From NCBI GenBank assembly GCA_020847735.1, contig JADLBL010000022.1, positions 1 to 42,787 of the forward strand: 42,787 nt of DNA. Direction: 5' to 3'. The position numbers were made by a program, and so were the translations under genes. Origin of the DNA: Candidatus Eisenbacteria bacterium (GTDB lineage: Bacteria > Eisenbacteria > RBG-16-71-46). Under the pieces are notes generated by a model, which was given only the letters and a program-made list of their open reading frames with translations, searched no databases and had not been told where the DNA came from. Below are positions 6,532 to 14,719 of this stretch, in pieces. Position 1 is the first letter of the stretch, and each line of letters begins with the position of its first letter.

Positions 6532-7472
6532 CGCGCGGCCTCCGCCAGCGCCGCCCGCGCGTCCGCGCGCGCCGCGGGCTGCGCCGCGAGCCGCAGCGTC
6601 GCGACCAGCGCGATGGCCAGGATCAGCGTGGCGTTGCCGAGATGGATCGCCGACACCCACACGGGAATCCCCATCAGCACGTTCGCGACGCCGATCGCGA
6701 TCTGCAGGATCACCAGGCGCGGCAGCAGGTGGCCCGCGTAGCGCACGACGCGGTCCCCAGCCCTGCCGGCGCGCACGCTGACGACGACCACGAGCACCGC
6801 CAGCGCGTAGCCGGCCCAGCGGTGCGCCATCTGCAGGCCGACAAGTCCCTCGAGCGGCGGGAACCACTCGCCGTGGCAGGTCGGCCAGTCGGGGCAGACG
6901 AGGCTGGCGTGGTGGGTGCTCACCATGCCGCCCAGGACCGCCTGCAGCCACACGAACGCCGTGGTCGCCGAGAACAACGGCAGGTGGTCCGCCGCGCGCG
7001 GACCCGCCGCGGCGAGGGCGGCGGGATCGGCCTCGATGCCGGCCATCACCGCGATCGTGACGAAGGTCGCGAACAGCAGCAGCCCGACCGCGAGGTGCCC
7101 GCTCACGACGGAGGGGTCGAGCAGCTTCCAGACGGTCAGGGCGCCGAGCAGCGCCTGCGAAAAGTAGAGCGCGACCGACAGCGCCGCGACGCCTCCCAGC
7201 TTCGCCCGCGTCTCGCGCCGCGCGAGCGTCACCACCGTGGTCGTCAGCAGCAGCAGGCCGACGAGCAGCGCCAGCAGGCGGTGGAACCACTCCATCCAGA
7301 TGTTGAAGTCGAACGGCGGGATGAGCTTGCCGTGGCACAGCGGCCAGTCCGGGCAGGAAAGCCCCGAGCCCGTGGTGCGGACGATCGAGCCCACGACGAT
7401 GAGCGCGAACATCAGGGCCGCGGTGATGGTGGCGAGCCGCGAGACGGCGCGGAACGCACGCGTGGACGACAT
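6528..7472 (-). CDS. ctaA: Heme A synthase
   Basis: Eight-helix membrane enzyme, 314 residues, that oxidises the C8 methyl of heme O to a formyl group, giving heme A for the aa3 centre. The protein is two homologous halves. Each carries CPDWP(L/T)CHG on an outer loop, near residues 39-47 and again in the middle, and the heme-binding histidines lie in 'WFHRLLAL', 'SGHLAVG', 'MAHRWAGY' and 'SAIHLGNA'. Two Cys pairs are thus present, as in the type with Cys in both loops. The ATG at 7472 has GAGGT 5 bases upstream. It precedes ctaB and the oxidase operon on the same strand, so the biosynthesis genes and the oxidase they serve are adjacent. Confidence 0.96.
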   Translation of the reverse strand: MSSTRAFRAVSRLATITAALMFALIVVGSIVRTTGSGLSCPDWPLCHGKLIPPFDFNIWMEWFHRLLALLVGLLLLTTTVVTLARRETRAKLGGVAALSVALYFSQALLGALTVWKLLDPSVVSGHLAVGLLLFATFVTIAVMAGIEADPAALAAAGPRAADHLPLFSATTAFVWLQAVLGGMVSTHHASLVCPDWPTCHGEWFPPLEGLVGLQMAHRWAGYALAVLVVVVSVRAGRAGDRVVRYAGHLLPRLVILQIAIGVANVLMGIPVWVSAIHLGNATLILAIALVATLRLAAQPAARADARAALAEAAR

Positions 7473-7804
7473 CTGGGGACCTCGGCTGGCCGGTTGGACG
7501 TTGGCCGCGCTCGCGTGCGCCGGTTCGGCGTCCTTCAGGGCGCCGCGCCGGCGGCAGTCGGCGATGGGGCCGGAAAGCCGCGGCGCAAGTTAGCACAGCG
7601 GCCGGTTCGCACGACAGCCGGCCGCACCGCGGCCCGCCGAGCGGGAGCCGACCGCATCACACGCCGCGACGCGGCGGCCGGCCGCACCGTGCCGTGCCCA
7701 CGATCTCCCGCTGCCCGGCGACGGCTGGCGGCGCCGCCCGCTCCGCCGGTTCCGGCTATAGTGCCCGGCGCGCATTCCACCCCCCCGGTCCCGGACGGAA
7801 TCCG
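7473..7804. other. Divergent intergenic region, ctaA / squalene synthase
   Basis: A 332-base gap between two divergently transcribed genes. It should hold promoters in both directions. The only clear element is TATAGT at 7757-7762 facing right. I see no conserved coding frame, RNA gene or repeat; frames open here on both strands are compositional. Confidence 0.6.
7757..7762 (+). promoter_or_regulatory. Putative -10 box of the squalene synthase gene
   Basis: TATAGT in GGCTATAGTGCCC, 42 bases ahead of the start codon at 7805. Similar TANNNT boxes precede several other plus-strand genes here. No good -35 is visible. Confidence 0.4.
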
Positions 7805-8827
7805 ATGGCAGACCTGCCCCCGCCGGCGGAGGCGCGCGAGTACTGCCGCCGCACGCTGCCGCGGGTCTCGCGCACCTTCGCCCTCAACATCGAACTGCTG
7901 AGCGGCTCGTTTCGCGAGTCGGTGCGCGTCGCCTACCTGTTGTGCCGCGCGGCCGACACGATCGAGGACCGCTGGGCAGGGAGCGCGGGCGAGATCGGGG
8001 ACCGCTTCGCCGATTTCGACGCGGCGCTCGCGGGCGACGGGGGCGCGGCGGCGCGCCTGGCCGCGGCGGTGCGCGGCGGGTCGGCCCCGCTCGAAGCGGA
8101 CTTCGAGCTGCTCGCCCACCTGCCGCTGGTGCTGCGGGCGTTCGGCCTGCTCGAGGCCGGCGACCGCGAGGCCATCGCCGAGGGCGTCGGCATTCTCTCG
8201 GCCGGCATGCGGCGCTACGCCGCGCGCGCCGCGCGGCGCGGACCGGGCGTCTGCTACCTGGACGACGAGGCCGAGCTTCGGGAGTACTGCTGGATCGTGG
8301 CCGGCTGCGTGGGTGCGATGCTCACGAAGCTTTACGAGCGGCGCGCCGGCCCGGATCGCGACGCGGCGCTCGGAGAGCGGCGGCGGCGGCTCGCGCCGCG
8401 CGTCGGCGAGGCGCTGCAGCTGACGAACATCCTGCTCGACTGGCCCAACGACGTGCGGCGCGGCCGTTGCTACCTGCCCTCCGCCTGGCTCGCGCCCTTC
8501 GGCCTTTCGCCCGGCGACCTCGCCGGCGGCGACGCGCCCGCCGCGCGGGAGCTGGCGCTGCGGCTCGAAGCGCTCGCGCACGCCGCGCTCGACCAGGTCG
8601 CGGACTACCTCGACACGGTTCCGCCGCGCCACGTGCGCTACCGGCTCTTCTGCCTGTGGCCGGCGCTGTGGGCGCGCGCCTCGCTCCATCTCGCGCACGC
8701 CGATCCCGACTTTCCGCTGCGCGGGCGTCCGAAGCTGACGCGCGCCCGGCTCTGGAGCGTCGCCGCCCGCTCCCTGCTGGTGCTGCACAGCCGCGCCGGC
8801 ACCCGTCGGCTGCTGGCACGCGCCTGA
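7805..8827 (+). CDS. Squalene/phytoene synthase family protein
   Basis: This 340-residue enzyme is of the head-to-head prenyl synthase family and joins two prenyl diphosphates (farnesyl to squalene, or geranylgeranyl to phytoene). Both Asp-rich motifs for diphosphate-Mg binding are present: 'YLLCRAADTIED' near residue 45 and 'QLTNILLDWPNDVRRGRCYLP' near residue 205-225. The opening 'VSRTFALNIELLSG' and the Trp in LDWPND are more like squalene synthases than phytoene synthases. The frame is open upstream to 7694, but 7805 gives the family's usual N-terminus. No other isoprenoid gene is nearby, so the end product (hopanoid or carotenoid) cannot be told. Confidence 0.88.
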   Translation: MADLPPPAEAREYCRRTLPRVSRTFALNIELLSGSFRESVRVAYLLCRAADTIEDRWAGSAGEIGDRFADFDAALAGDGGAAARLAAAVRGGSAPLEADFELLAHLPLVLRAFGLLEAGDREAIAEGVGILSAGMRRYAARAARRGPGVCYLDDEAELREYCWIVAGCVGAMLTKLYERRAGPDRDAALGERRRRLAPRVGEALQLTNILLDWPNDVRRGRCYLPSAWLAPFGLSPGDLAGGDAPAARELALRLEALAHAALDQVADYLDTVPPRHVRYRLFCLWPALWARASLHLAHADPDFPLRGRPKLTRARLWSVAARSLLVLHSRAGTRRLLARA

Positions 8828-8856
8828 CCGCACGCCGCGCCGTTCCCGCGTGCGCG

Positions 8857-8867
8857 TGTGCTAGCGT
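8857..8867 (+). promoter_or_regulatory. Putative extended -10 directly before the MFS gene
   Basis: TG at 8857-8858 and 8859-8860 precede TAGCGT (8862-8867), a TGN-extended -10. Only 9 bases separate the box from the ATG at 8877 and no ribosome-binding sequence is present, suggesting a nearly leaderless transcript. Confidence 0.4.
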
Positions 8868-8876
8868 CGGCGCCCC

Positions 8877-10154
8877 ATGAGTTCCGCTCCGGCGCCGGAA
8901 GGCGTCTTCTCGGGCTTCCGCGCGCTGCGGCACCGCAACTTCCGGCTCTTCTGGTCGGGCCAGGCCGTCTCGCTCATCGGCACCTGGATGCAAAGCGTCG
9001 CCCAGGGCTGGCTCATGCACGAGCTGACCGGCTCGCCGTGGATGCTGGGCCTGCTCAGCTTCATGCAGTTCATTCCAGTGCTGCCGTTCGCGCTGCTGGC
9101 GGGCGTCGTCGCCGACCGGACCGACAAGCGCCGGCTGCTGTTCGGCACGCAGACCGCCTTCCTCGTCCAGGCGACGGTGCTCGCGCTGACGGTGAGCCTC
9201 GGCGTGGTCAAGCCGTGGATGGTGCTGGGACTGGCGTTCGCCTACGGCGTCGCCAACACCTTCGACCTTCCGGCGCGCCAGGCGCTCGTGATTGACCTGA
9301 CCGGACGCGAGGATCTCTCGAACGGCATCGCGCTCAATTCGGCCGCCTTCAACACCGCCCGCATCCTCGGGCCGTCGTTCGCGGGACTGATGCTCGCGAC
9401 CATCGGCGTGGCGGGCTGCTTCTGGATCAACGCCCTGTCGTTCGTGGCCGTGCTGGCCGCGCTCGCGGTACTGCAGGTTCCGCCGCAGGTCGGCGTTCGC
9501 AGTAGCCGGCCGCTCACCCACACGCTCGTCGAGGGCGTGCGCTACGCGTGGGAAACGGCGTCGCTGCGGCACCTGCTCGTGCTGCTCGGCGTCTGCGCCG
9601 GATTCGGGTTCCAGTACAGCGTCCTGCTGCCCGTCTACGCCGACACCCTGCTGCACGAAGGACCGCAGGCCTACGGCGCGCTGCTCGCGGCGTTCGGGGT
9701 CGGCTCGCTGCTGGCGGCGGTGCGCATGACCATGCGCCTCGATCGCTGGGCCCTGCGCCGCCACCTGCTCGTCGGCCTCACCCTGGGCGGGCTGGGCTTC
9801 GTCGGCTTCGCCTGGGTGCGCTCGCTGCCGGTCATGATGCTGATGGGCGCGATCGCCGGCTTCGGTCTCATCCTCTACGTCTCGAGCACCAACGTGCTCA
9901 TCCAGATGACGACGGCCGACGAGTTCCGCGGCCGCGTGATGAGCCTGTACACGCTCATGTTCGTGGGCACCTCGCCCTTCGGCGCGCTGCTCGCCGGCGG
10001 GCTCGCGCAGCGCTTCGGGGCGCCGGTCGCGACCACGGTGTGCGCGCTGTTCATGCTGGGCGGGGCGCTGTGGGTGGCCTTGCGCCTGCGGGCGATCGCC
10101 GCCGGCGAGCGGCCGGTGGTGCCGCCCTCGGTGGACGCGGGCGCCGCACGCTGA
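8877..10154 (+). CDS. MFS transporter (EntS/MFS_3-like exporter)
   Basis: This 425-residue major facilitator transporter has about 12 membrane helices in two halves. The N-terminal signature 'FRALRHRNFRLFWSGQAVSLIGTWMQSVAQGWLMHELTGSP' and the loop 'GVVADRTDKRRLL' (motif A, after helix 2) are typical of the MFS_3 group that includes the enterobactin exporter EntS. 'ALNSAAFNTARILGPSFAG' is the conserved segment at helices 4-5. Substrate is unknown; relatives export siderophores, drugs or other small molecules. The gene stands alone between the prenyl synthase and a glucosidase, with 49- and 59-base gaps. It lacks a Shine-Dalgarno sequence. Confidence 0.9.
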   Translation: MSSAPAPEGVFSGFRALRHRNFRLFWSGQAVSLIGTWMQSVAQGWLMHELTGSPWMLGLLSFMQFIPVLPFALLAGVVADRTDKRRLLFGTQTAFLVQATVLALTVSLGVVKPWMVLGLAFAYGVANTFDLPARQALVIDLTGREDLSNGIALNSAAFNTARILGPSFAGLMLATIGVAGCFWINALSFVAVLAALAVLQVPPQVGVRSSRPLTHTLVEGVRYAWETASLRHLLVLLGVCAGFGFQYSVLLPVYADTLLHEGPQAYGALLAAFGVGSLLAAVRMTMRLDRWALRRHLLVGLTLGGLGFVGFAWVRSLPVMMLMGAIAGFGLILYVSSTNVLIQMTTADEFRGRVMSLYTLMFVGTSPFGALLAGGLAQRFGAPVATTVCALFMLGGALWVALRLRAIAAGERPVVPPSVDAGAAR

Positions 10155-10198
10155 CCGGGCGGGGTCGTTTCGGCTCGCGGGACGCGCACCGGTCGGGC

Positions 10199-10204
10199 TA
10201 ACCT
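10199..10204 (+). promoter_or_regulatory. Putative -10 box directly before the GH1 gene
   Basis: TAACCT in GGCTAACCTGCGG, separated by 9 bases from the ATG at 10214. It has the same spacing as the MFS gene and again no ribosome-binding sequence, suggesting a leaderless or nearly leaderless message. Confidence 0.35.
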
Positions 10205-10213
10205 GCGGCTCGC

Positions 10214-11545
10214 ATGTCCGACACGTCGCTTCGCTTCCCCGAGCGGTTCCTGTGGGGCGCGGCCACCTCGGCGCACCAGGTCGAGGGCGGCAACACGCGC
10301 AACGACTGGTGGCGCTTCGAACAGCTTCCCGGCGTGATTCGCGGCGGCGCGCGCAGCGGCGAAGCGTGCCGGCACTTCGAGCGCTTCGACGAGGACTTCG
10401 CGCTCGCGGCCGCCGACGCGCACAACGCGCACCGCCTGTCGTTCGAATGGAGCCGCATCGAGCCGCGGCCCGGCCGCTTCGATTCCGCCGCGGTCGCCCA
10501 CTATCACGAGGTGCTCGCGTCGCTGCGCCGCCACGGCCTCACGCCGATCGTGACGCTCCACCACTTCACGAACCCGCTGTGGATCGCCGACGCGGGCGGC
10601 TGGGAGTCGGCGGCGACGGTCGAGGCGTTCGAGCGCTTCGCGCGCTTCTGCGCGCGCGAGTACGGGGCCGAGGTGGACTGGTGGTGCACGGTCAACGAGC
10701 CCGAGGTGTTCGCGTTCCGCGGCTGGTCGGAGGGCATCTGGCCGCCGGCCGTGCGCGACAACTCGCGCGCGCTGGCGGTGATCGCGAACCAGCTCGAGGC
10801 GCACGGCCGCGCCTACCGCGTGATCCATACCGAGGACCGCACCGACGCCGACGGCGACGGCCGCGCGGCACGCGTCGGGTTTGCGAAACACTACGTGCAG
10901 CTCGAGCCGCTGCGCGCCTGGCACCCGCTCGACCGGCTGCAGGCGCATTTCGAGCGGCGCGTGTTCGACGACGCCGTGCTGCGCGCCGCCGTGGACGGCC
11001 GCGTCGAGCTGGCGATCCCGGGCGCGACCGCCGTGCGGCGGACGGTGCCGGCGCTCAAGGGAGCGCTCGACTGGATCGGGCTCAACTACTACACGCGCTG
11101 GCGCGTGCGCTCGCTCTCGCCCGTCGCGCACGTCGTGCCCGAAGGCGCGCCCCGCAACGATCTCGGCTGGGAGATCTGGCCCGAGGGCTTCACGCGCGCG
11201 ATCGAGGCGTGCGCGCGACTCACCGGCGCGCCGGTGCTGGTCACCGAGAACGGCTTCGCCGACGAACGCGACGCGTTCCGCCCGGCCGCGATCGTGGACT
11301 TCGTCGCGGCGATGCACCGGGCGATGACCGCCGAGGTGCGCGTGCTCGGCTACCTGCACTGGTCACTGCTCGACAACTTCGAGTGGGCCGACGGCCATCA
11401 CGGTCGCTTCGGGCTCTACGCCGTGGACTTCGCCGACAAGGCCCTCGCCCGCCGCCGCACGCGCGGCGCCGAGGTGTTCGCCCGCATCGCCCGCGCCAAC
11501 GCGCTCGGGCCCGACGCGCGCGCGGCGGTCGAAGCGGGCCGCTGA
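10214..11545 (+). CDS. GH1 family beta-glucosidase/glycosidase
   Basis: Family 1 retaining glycoside hydrolase, 443 residues, a full-length (beta/alpha)8 barrel. The start 'FPERFLWGAATSAHQVEGG' is the family N-terminal signature. The acid/base glutamate is in 'CTVNEPEVFAF', the nucleophile is in 'VLVTENGFAD', and the C-terminal 'LHWSLLDNFEWADGHHGRFGLYAVDF' is the aglycone/sugar-binding signature. There is no signal peptide, so it should act in the cytoplasm on beta-glycosides taken up as short oligosaccharides. Exact sugar specificity (glucose, galactose, fucose) cannot be read off. No linked sugar transporter is present; the upstream MFS gene is of an exporter type. Confidence 0.95.
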   Translation: MSDTSLRFPERFLWGAATSAHQVEGGNTRNDWWRFEQLPGVIRGGARSGEACRHFERFDEDFALAAADAHNAHRLSFEWSRIEPRPGRFDSAAVAHYHEVLASLRRHGLTPIVTLHHFTNPLWIADAGGWESAATVEAFERFARFCAREYGAEVDWWCTVNEPEVFAFRGWSEGIWPPAVRDNSRALAVIANQLEAHGRAYRVIHTEDRTDADGDGRAARVGFAKHYVQLEPLRAWHPLDRLQAHFERRVFDDAVLRAAVDGRVELAIPGATAVRRTVPALKGALDWIGLNYYTRWRVRSLSPVAHVVPEGAPRNDLGWEIWPEGFTRAIEACARLTGAPVLVTENGFADERDAFRPAAIVDFVAAMHRAMTAEVRVLGYLHWSLLDNFEWADGHHGRFGLYAVDFADKALARRRTRGAEVFARIARANALGPDARAAVEAGR

Positions 11546-11647
11546 CCTCGTTCCGCGGCTGGCCCTGCGCCACCACCGGTGCGCCGCGCCCCTGCGACGG
11601 GGGTCCCGCGGGCGGCGTCGTGTTTGCGCGTCGCGCCGGCCGATCGC

Positions 11648-11653
11648 TATTCT
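11648..11653 (+). promoter_or_regulatory. Putative -10 box of the small Cys-rich gene
   Basis: TATTCT in CGCTATTCTGCCC, 30 bases upstream of the ATG at 11684. TTGCGC at 11624-11629 could serve as -35 with an 18-base spacer. Confidence 0.4.
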
Positions 11654-11683
11654 GCCCGTCGCGCTCGAAAGGAGCCCCGTCCC

Positions 11684-11857
11684 ATGTGCCCGTTCTGCAA
11701 GGACCACGAATGCCGGATCGTCGAGCAGCCCAGCGGCCGGATCGCCTGCGAATGCGGCCGGCACTCCTGGCCGAACAGCGGCGCTTACGACGAGTCCTGC
11801 CGCCGGACCAACCTGACGATCGTGCGAACCGTGCACGACTGGACGCAGGCGTACTGA
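11684..11857 (+). CDS. Small cysteine-rich protein, unknown
   Basis: A 57-residue protein starting MCPFCKDHEC, preceded by AAAGGAG with good spacing, which decides this start over the longer upstream frame. Cysteines lie at 2, 5, 10, 22, 24 and 39 with histidines at 8 and 27. The CPFC..H.C and CECG patterns look like a small metal-binding (zinc ribbon or treble-clef-like) fold. The centre 'GRIACECGRHSWPNSGAYDESCRR' and the end 'TIVRTVHDWTQAY' do not match a family I can name. It has its own promoter-like box and stands alone after the GH1 gene. Function unknown. Confidence 0.7.
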   Translation: MCPFCKDHECRIVEQPSGRIACECGRHSWPNSGAYDESCRRTNLTIVRTVHDWTQAY

Positions 11858-11899
11858 CGCGTCCGTTGGCGCGGCCCGGCTCCTGAGAAGCGCCGCGGC

Positions 11900-12769
11900 T
11901 CAGCCGCCCGCGCGCTTCGTGTGCGCGGCCAGACCGCGCAGTTCGCCCGCCACGTCGTCCAGCTCGATCAGCTCGGGCACGAGGCCCCCTGCGCCGTGAT
12001 CGAGCGCGAAACGCGCGGCCTCCTCGAGCGGCACGGTGCCGCCCGCGCACAACTCGGTCGCGAGCACGGGAATGCCCGGGCGTCCGAGCGCCGCCAGCAC
12101 GCTCGCCGGATCGGGCCGCATCGCGAATCCGCGCGGGTTGACCGCGCCGATCACGAAATCCGGCTCGACGCCCCACTCGTGCAGCCGCGCGAGCAACGTG
12201 CCGAGGTTGCGCGTCTCGAAGCCCGCGAGCCCGCCGAATCGCGCGCGGCCCCAGCGAACCAGGCGCTCGAAAGCCCGGGCGTTGCCGGCCGCGAGGGCGA
12301 GGTCGGTGACGCTGGCCGCGAAGGCGACACCCAGCGGCGCGCGCGCCGTGAAGGTCTTCAGCTCGCGCTCGCAACGCGCGACCGCCCGAGCCGCGAGGTG
12401 GCCCGTGAGCGCCGCGGGCAGCAGCGCGAGCCCGGCGAATCCCCCGCGCGCCACCGTGAACGCCCGGGTGGCTCCGCCGTCGGCCTGCTCGTCGAGCGAG
12501 TGCGCCTCGTGTACGTCGTCGTCGGGCGGCGTGAGGGGCAGCCGCACGACCATGGGCACGCCCCGGCGCAGCTCGCGCAGCGCCGCCCGCATCGTCGCCG
12601 AGGGCGGGCCATAGACTCCGTCGGCTCCGGCGGCGAGCGCCTTGACGAGCGTCACCGCGAGCGACTCCGGCTCGCGAAAGCGCGCGGCCACTTCGAGCGC
12701 GCGGTCGCGCGTCGCGACCGCCGGCAGCTCCAGCGACGTCGCGCCGAGCAGCAGCCGCGGCGCGCTCAC
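11900..12769 (-). CDS. Uncharacterised protein, possibly TIM-barrel-like
   Basis: A 289-residue soluble protein whose GTG start overlaps the stop of the Gfo/Idh/MocA gene (GTGA), so the two are coupled. Alternating beta/alpha pieces can be seen: 'SLAVTLVKALAAGADGVYGPPSATM', 'GVPMVVRLPLTPP', 'APLGVAFAASVTDLALAAGNARAFERLV', 'GGLAGFETRNLGTLLARLHEWGVEPDFVIGAVNPRGFAM' and 'GIPVLATELCAGGTVPLEEAARFALDHGAGGLVPELI'. They resemble an aldolase or aldo-keto type barrel scanning for a named return value. I do not recognise the family and will not assign a reaction. The tight pairing with an oxidoreductase-like protein suggests one shared pathway. Confidence 0.7.
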   Translation of the reverse strand: MSAPRLLLGATSLELPAVATRDRALEVAARFREPESLAVTLVKALAAGADGVYGPPSATMRAALRELRRGVPMVVRLPLTPPDDDVHEAHSLDEQADGGATRAFTVARGGFAGLALLPAALTGHLAARAVARCERELKTFTARAPLGVAFAASVTDLALAAGNARAFERLVRWGRARFGGLAGFETRNLGTLLARLHEWGVEPDFVIGAVNPRGFAMRPDPASVLAALGRPGIPVLATELCAGGTVPLEEAARFALDHGAGGLVPELIELDDVAGELRGLAAHTKRAGG

Positions 12770-13833
12770 GGGCGCACCTCGACACGCTCGCCGACGACGC
12801 CTTCACCGGCCGCCGAGCGGCGCAGGGCCTCGAGCACGCGCACGACGCGCAGCGCGCGCGCGGGGTCGAGCGCCGGCTCGGGCGCGCCGGCGAGCGCGTG
12901 GCGGAACGCCATCACCACGGGCGTCGCATCGCCGGCATCGAACGGCAGCGGATCGGCCTCCTCGGCGAGTACGCGGCGGGACTCGCCGGCCTCGTAGCCC
13001 GCGGGCGGAATCGTGAGCTGGGTCTCGAGCGCGTCGTCGGAAGCGATGATCGAACCCCGCTCGCCCTCGGCCTCGACGACCAGCGCCGCGCGCGGATAGC
13101 CGGGCACGCTCCACGAGCCGTCCACGGCGGCGTCGAGACCTTCGTGAAGCTCGAGGGTCGCGTGCACTTCGTCGAGCCGCTCGCCGAACAGGCGGTGCAC
13201 CGAAGCCCGCACCGCGTGCGTCGGGCCGAGCAGTGAATCGAGCAGCCAGAGCAGGTCGGCCATCACGAAGTCGAGCACGTCCCCGCCGCGCGGGTCGGCG
13301 CCCGCGGCGAACACGCGCGAGACGAACGTCGAGGCGCGCACGCGCGCGGGCCGGCCGATGGCGCGGGCGGCGAACAGCTCCTGCGCGCGTCGAAACAGCG
13401 GGTGGAAGAGCGCCGGCACGCCGCAGGAGAGCCGGCCGCCCGCGGCGATGGCGGCCTCGATCGCCGCGGCCTCGGTCTCGTTCGCCGCGGGCACGCCGGT
13501 CACGAGCACCGGCAGACGGCGCCCGAGGGCGGTCGTGACCGCCGCCGCACGTTCCGCGAGAGGAACGCAGACGATCACGGCGTCGAACGCGGTGGTCGCG
13601 GCCAGCGCTTCGAGACCGGCGGCCGAGGGCGCCGTGAAGCCCACTCCGCGCGCGAAGCGCCGCCGGTCGGGGCGCGCCTCGACGAATCCCGCCAGCTCGC
13701 AGCCGGGCAGTCGCGCGGCCGCCATGGCGTGCTCGATGCCGGCGCGGCCCAGCCCGTGCACGACGAGTCGCAGGGCCCCGGCCGCGCGGGCATCCGTCTG
13801 GGTATCCGTCGTGGAGGAGAGGGCAGTGCCCAT
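12766..13833 (-). CDS. Gfo/Idh/MocA family oxidoreductase-like protein
   Basis: This 355-residue protein has an N-terminal Rossmann fold with 'LVVHGLGRAGIEHAMAA' (GxGxxG for NAD(P)) near residue 20, followed by the alpha/beta C-terminal domain of the family (from about 140, 'FHPLFRRAQELFAARAIGRPARVRAS'). The usual EKPxAxN segment, which carries the conserved lysine, reads LVTGVPAANE here, so that lysine seems absent. 'GGDVLDFVMADLLWLLDSLLG' stands where the GG..(D)xGxHxxD catalytic histidine segment is expected, and the His is also missing. It may be catalytically divergent or act on another substrate. The ATG at 13833 is chosen because upstream residues are Arg-rich and atypical. Confidence 0.82.
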   Translation of the reverse strand: MGTALSSTTDTQTDARAAGALRLVVHGLGRAGIEHAMAAARLPGCELAGFVEARPDRRRFARGVGFTAPSAAGLEALAATTAFDAVIVCVPLAERAAAVTTALGRRLPVLVTGVPAANETEAAAIEAAIAAGGRLSCGVPALFHPLFRRAQELFAARAIGRPARVRASTFVSRVFAAGADPRGGDVLDFVMADLLWLLDSLLGPTHAVRASVHRLFGERLDEVHATLELHEGLDAAVDGSWSVPGYPRAALVVEAEGERGSIIASDDALETQLTIPPAGYEAGESRRVLAEEADPLPFDAGDATPVVMAFRHALAGAPEPALDPARALRVVRVLEALRRSAAGEGVVGERVEVRP

Positions 13834-14030
13834 GGAGTTCGTGCCGCGCGACGCCTCCCTGGCGCACCGCGGCGCGCGCGACCGTACAGGGGCGGACGGC
13901 GCGCGGCAAGACCCACCGCGGACCGCCCGGGCAGGGACACGTCCATGGAGCCGGGCGCAGTCGGGCCACACGGTCCGGCACCGCGCGCGGGCGGAGCTCG
14001 TGATCGCGCCCCGACCCCCGGCAACGACGA

Positions 14031-14059
14031 GGGCCCGCGCCGGCAGTCGGCGCGGGCCC
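14031..14059 (-). terminator. Terminator of the lemA-GIDE operon
   Basis: A 12-bp perfect stem GGGCCCGCGCCG / CGGCGCGGGCCC with a five-base loop, about 30 bases beyond the lemA stop on the minus strand. It is followed in that direction by TCGTCGTTGCC. Confidence 0.7.
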
Positions 14060-14088
14060 GTCGGGACGATGTCGTGCGGGAGGGTGGA

Positions 14089-14667
14089 TCAGGCCGTCAT
14101 CTTGAATTCGATCTTCACGTCCTCGCGGTCGCGCTCCTCGATCTTGAACAGCTCGGCGGGCTGCAGGTTCATGCCGCCGGCCACCCAGGTGTCGGGAATC
14201 TGCTGGATGCGGATGTTGAAGATCGTCACCGTGTCGTTGTAGAACTCGCGCCGGTCGGCGATCTGGTTCTCGAGTTCGCTGATGCGCTGCTGCAGCGCCA
14301 GGAACGACGCGTTCGCCTTGAGGTCCGGGTAGTTCTCGGCGACCGCGAAGAACTGGCCCAGCGCGGCCGTGATCTGGTTCTCGGCCTGCGCGCGCTGGCC
14401 GACCGTCCGCGCCGCGGCGGTGGCGCCGCGCGCCTCGCTCAGCTTGTCGAACACGGCGCGCTCGTGCTGCATGTACGCCTCGCAGACCTTCACGAGCTTG
14501 GGCAGCTCGTCGTGCCGCTGCTTGAGCAGCACGTCGATGTTCGCCCACGAGCGGCCGATGTTGTTCTTCATCTCGACCAGCGTGTTGTAGATGGACAGGA
14601 AGTAGCCGACCGAGCCCACCAGCAGGAACCCGATCACGACCGTCCACAGGATCTCACCGGCGTGCAT
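14089..14667 (-). CDS. lemA: LemA family protein
   Basis: A 192-residue membrane-anchored protein with one N-terminal helix (EILWTVVIGFLLVGSVGYFL), then a long helical domain facing the periplasm or cytoplasm. LemA signatures are 'YNTLVEMKNNIGRSWANIDVLLKQRHDELPKLVKVCEAYM', 'ALGQFFAVAENYPDLKAN..F..LQ.RISELENQIADRREFYNDTVTIFN' and 'PAELFKIEE'. Biochemical role in bacteria is unsettled. Start ATG 14667 has GAGGAGG five bases before it. Two GIDE-domain membrane proteins are encoded immediately upstream on the same strand. LemA-GIDE neighbours are common in bacteria and suggest a shared envelope function. Confidence 0.93.
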   Translation of the reverse strand: MHAGEILWTVVIGFLLVGSVGYFLSIYNTLVEMKNNIGRSWANIDVLLKQRHDELPKLVKVCEAYMQHERAVFDKLSEARGATAAARTVGQRAQAENQITAALGQFFAVAENYPDLKANASFLALQQRISELENQIADRREFYNDTVTIFNIRIQQIPDTWVAGGMNLQPAELFKIEERDREDVKIEFKMTA

Positions 14668-14719
14668 CACGACCTCCTCGCATGAAATGGAATGGCCGGT
14701 CGTCCCACCGGCCCCGACC

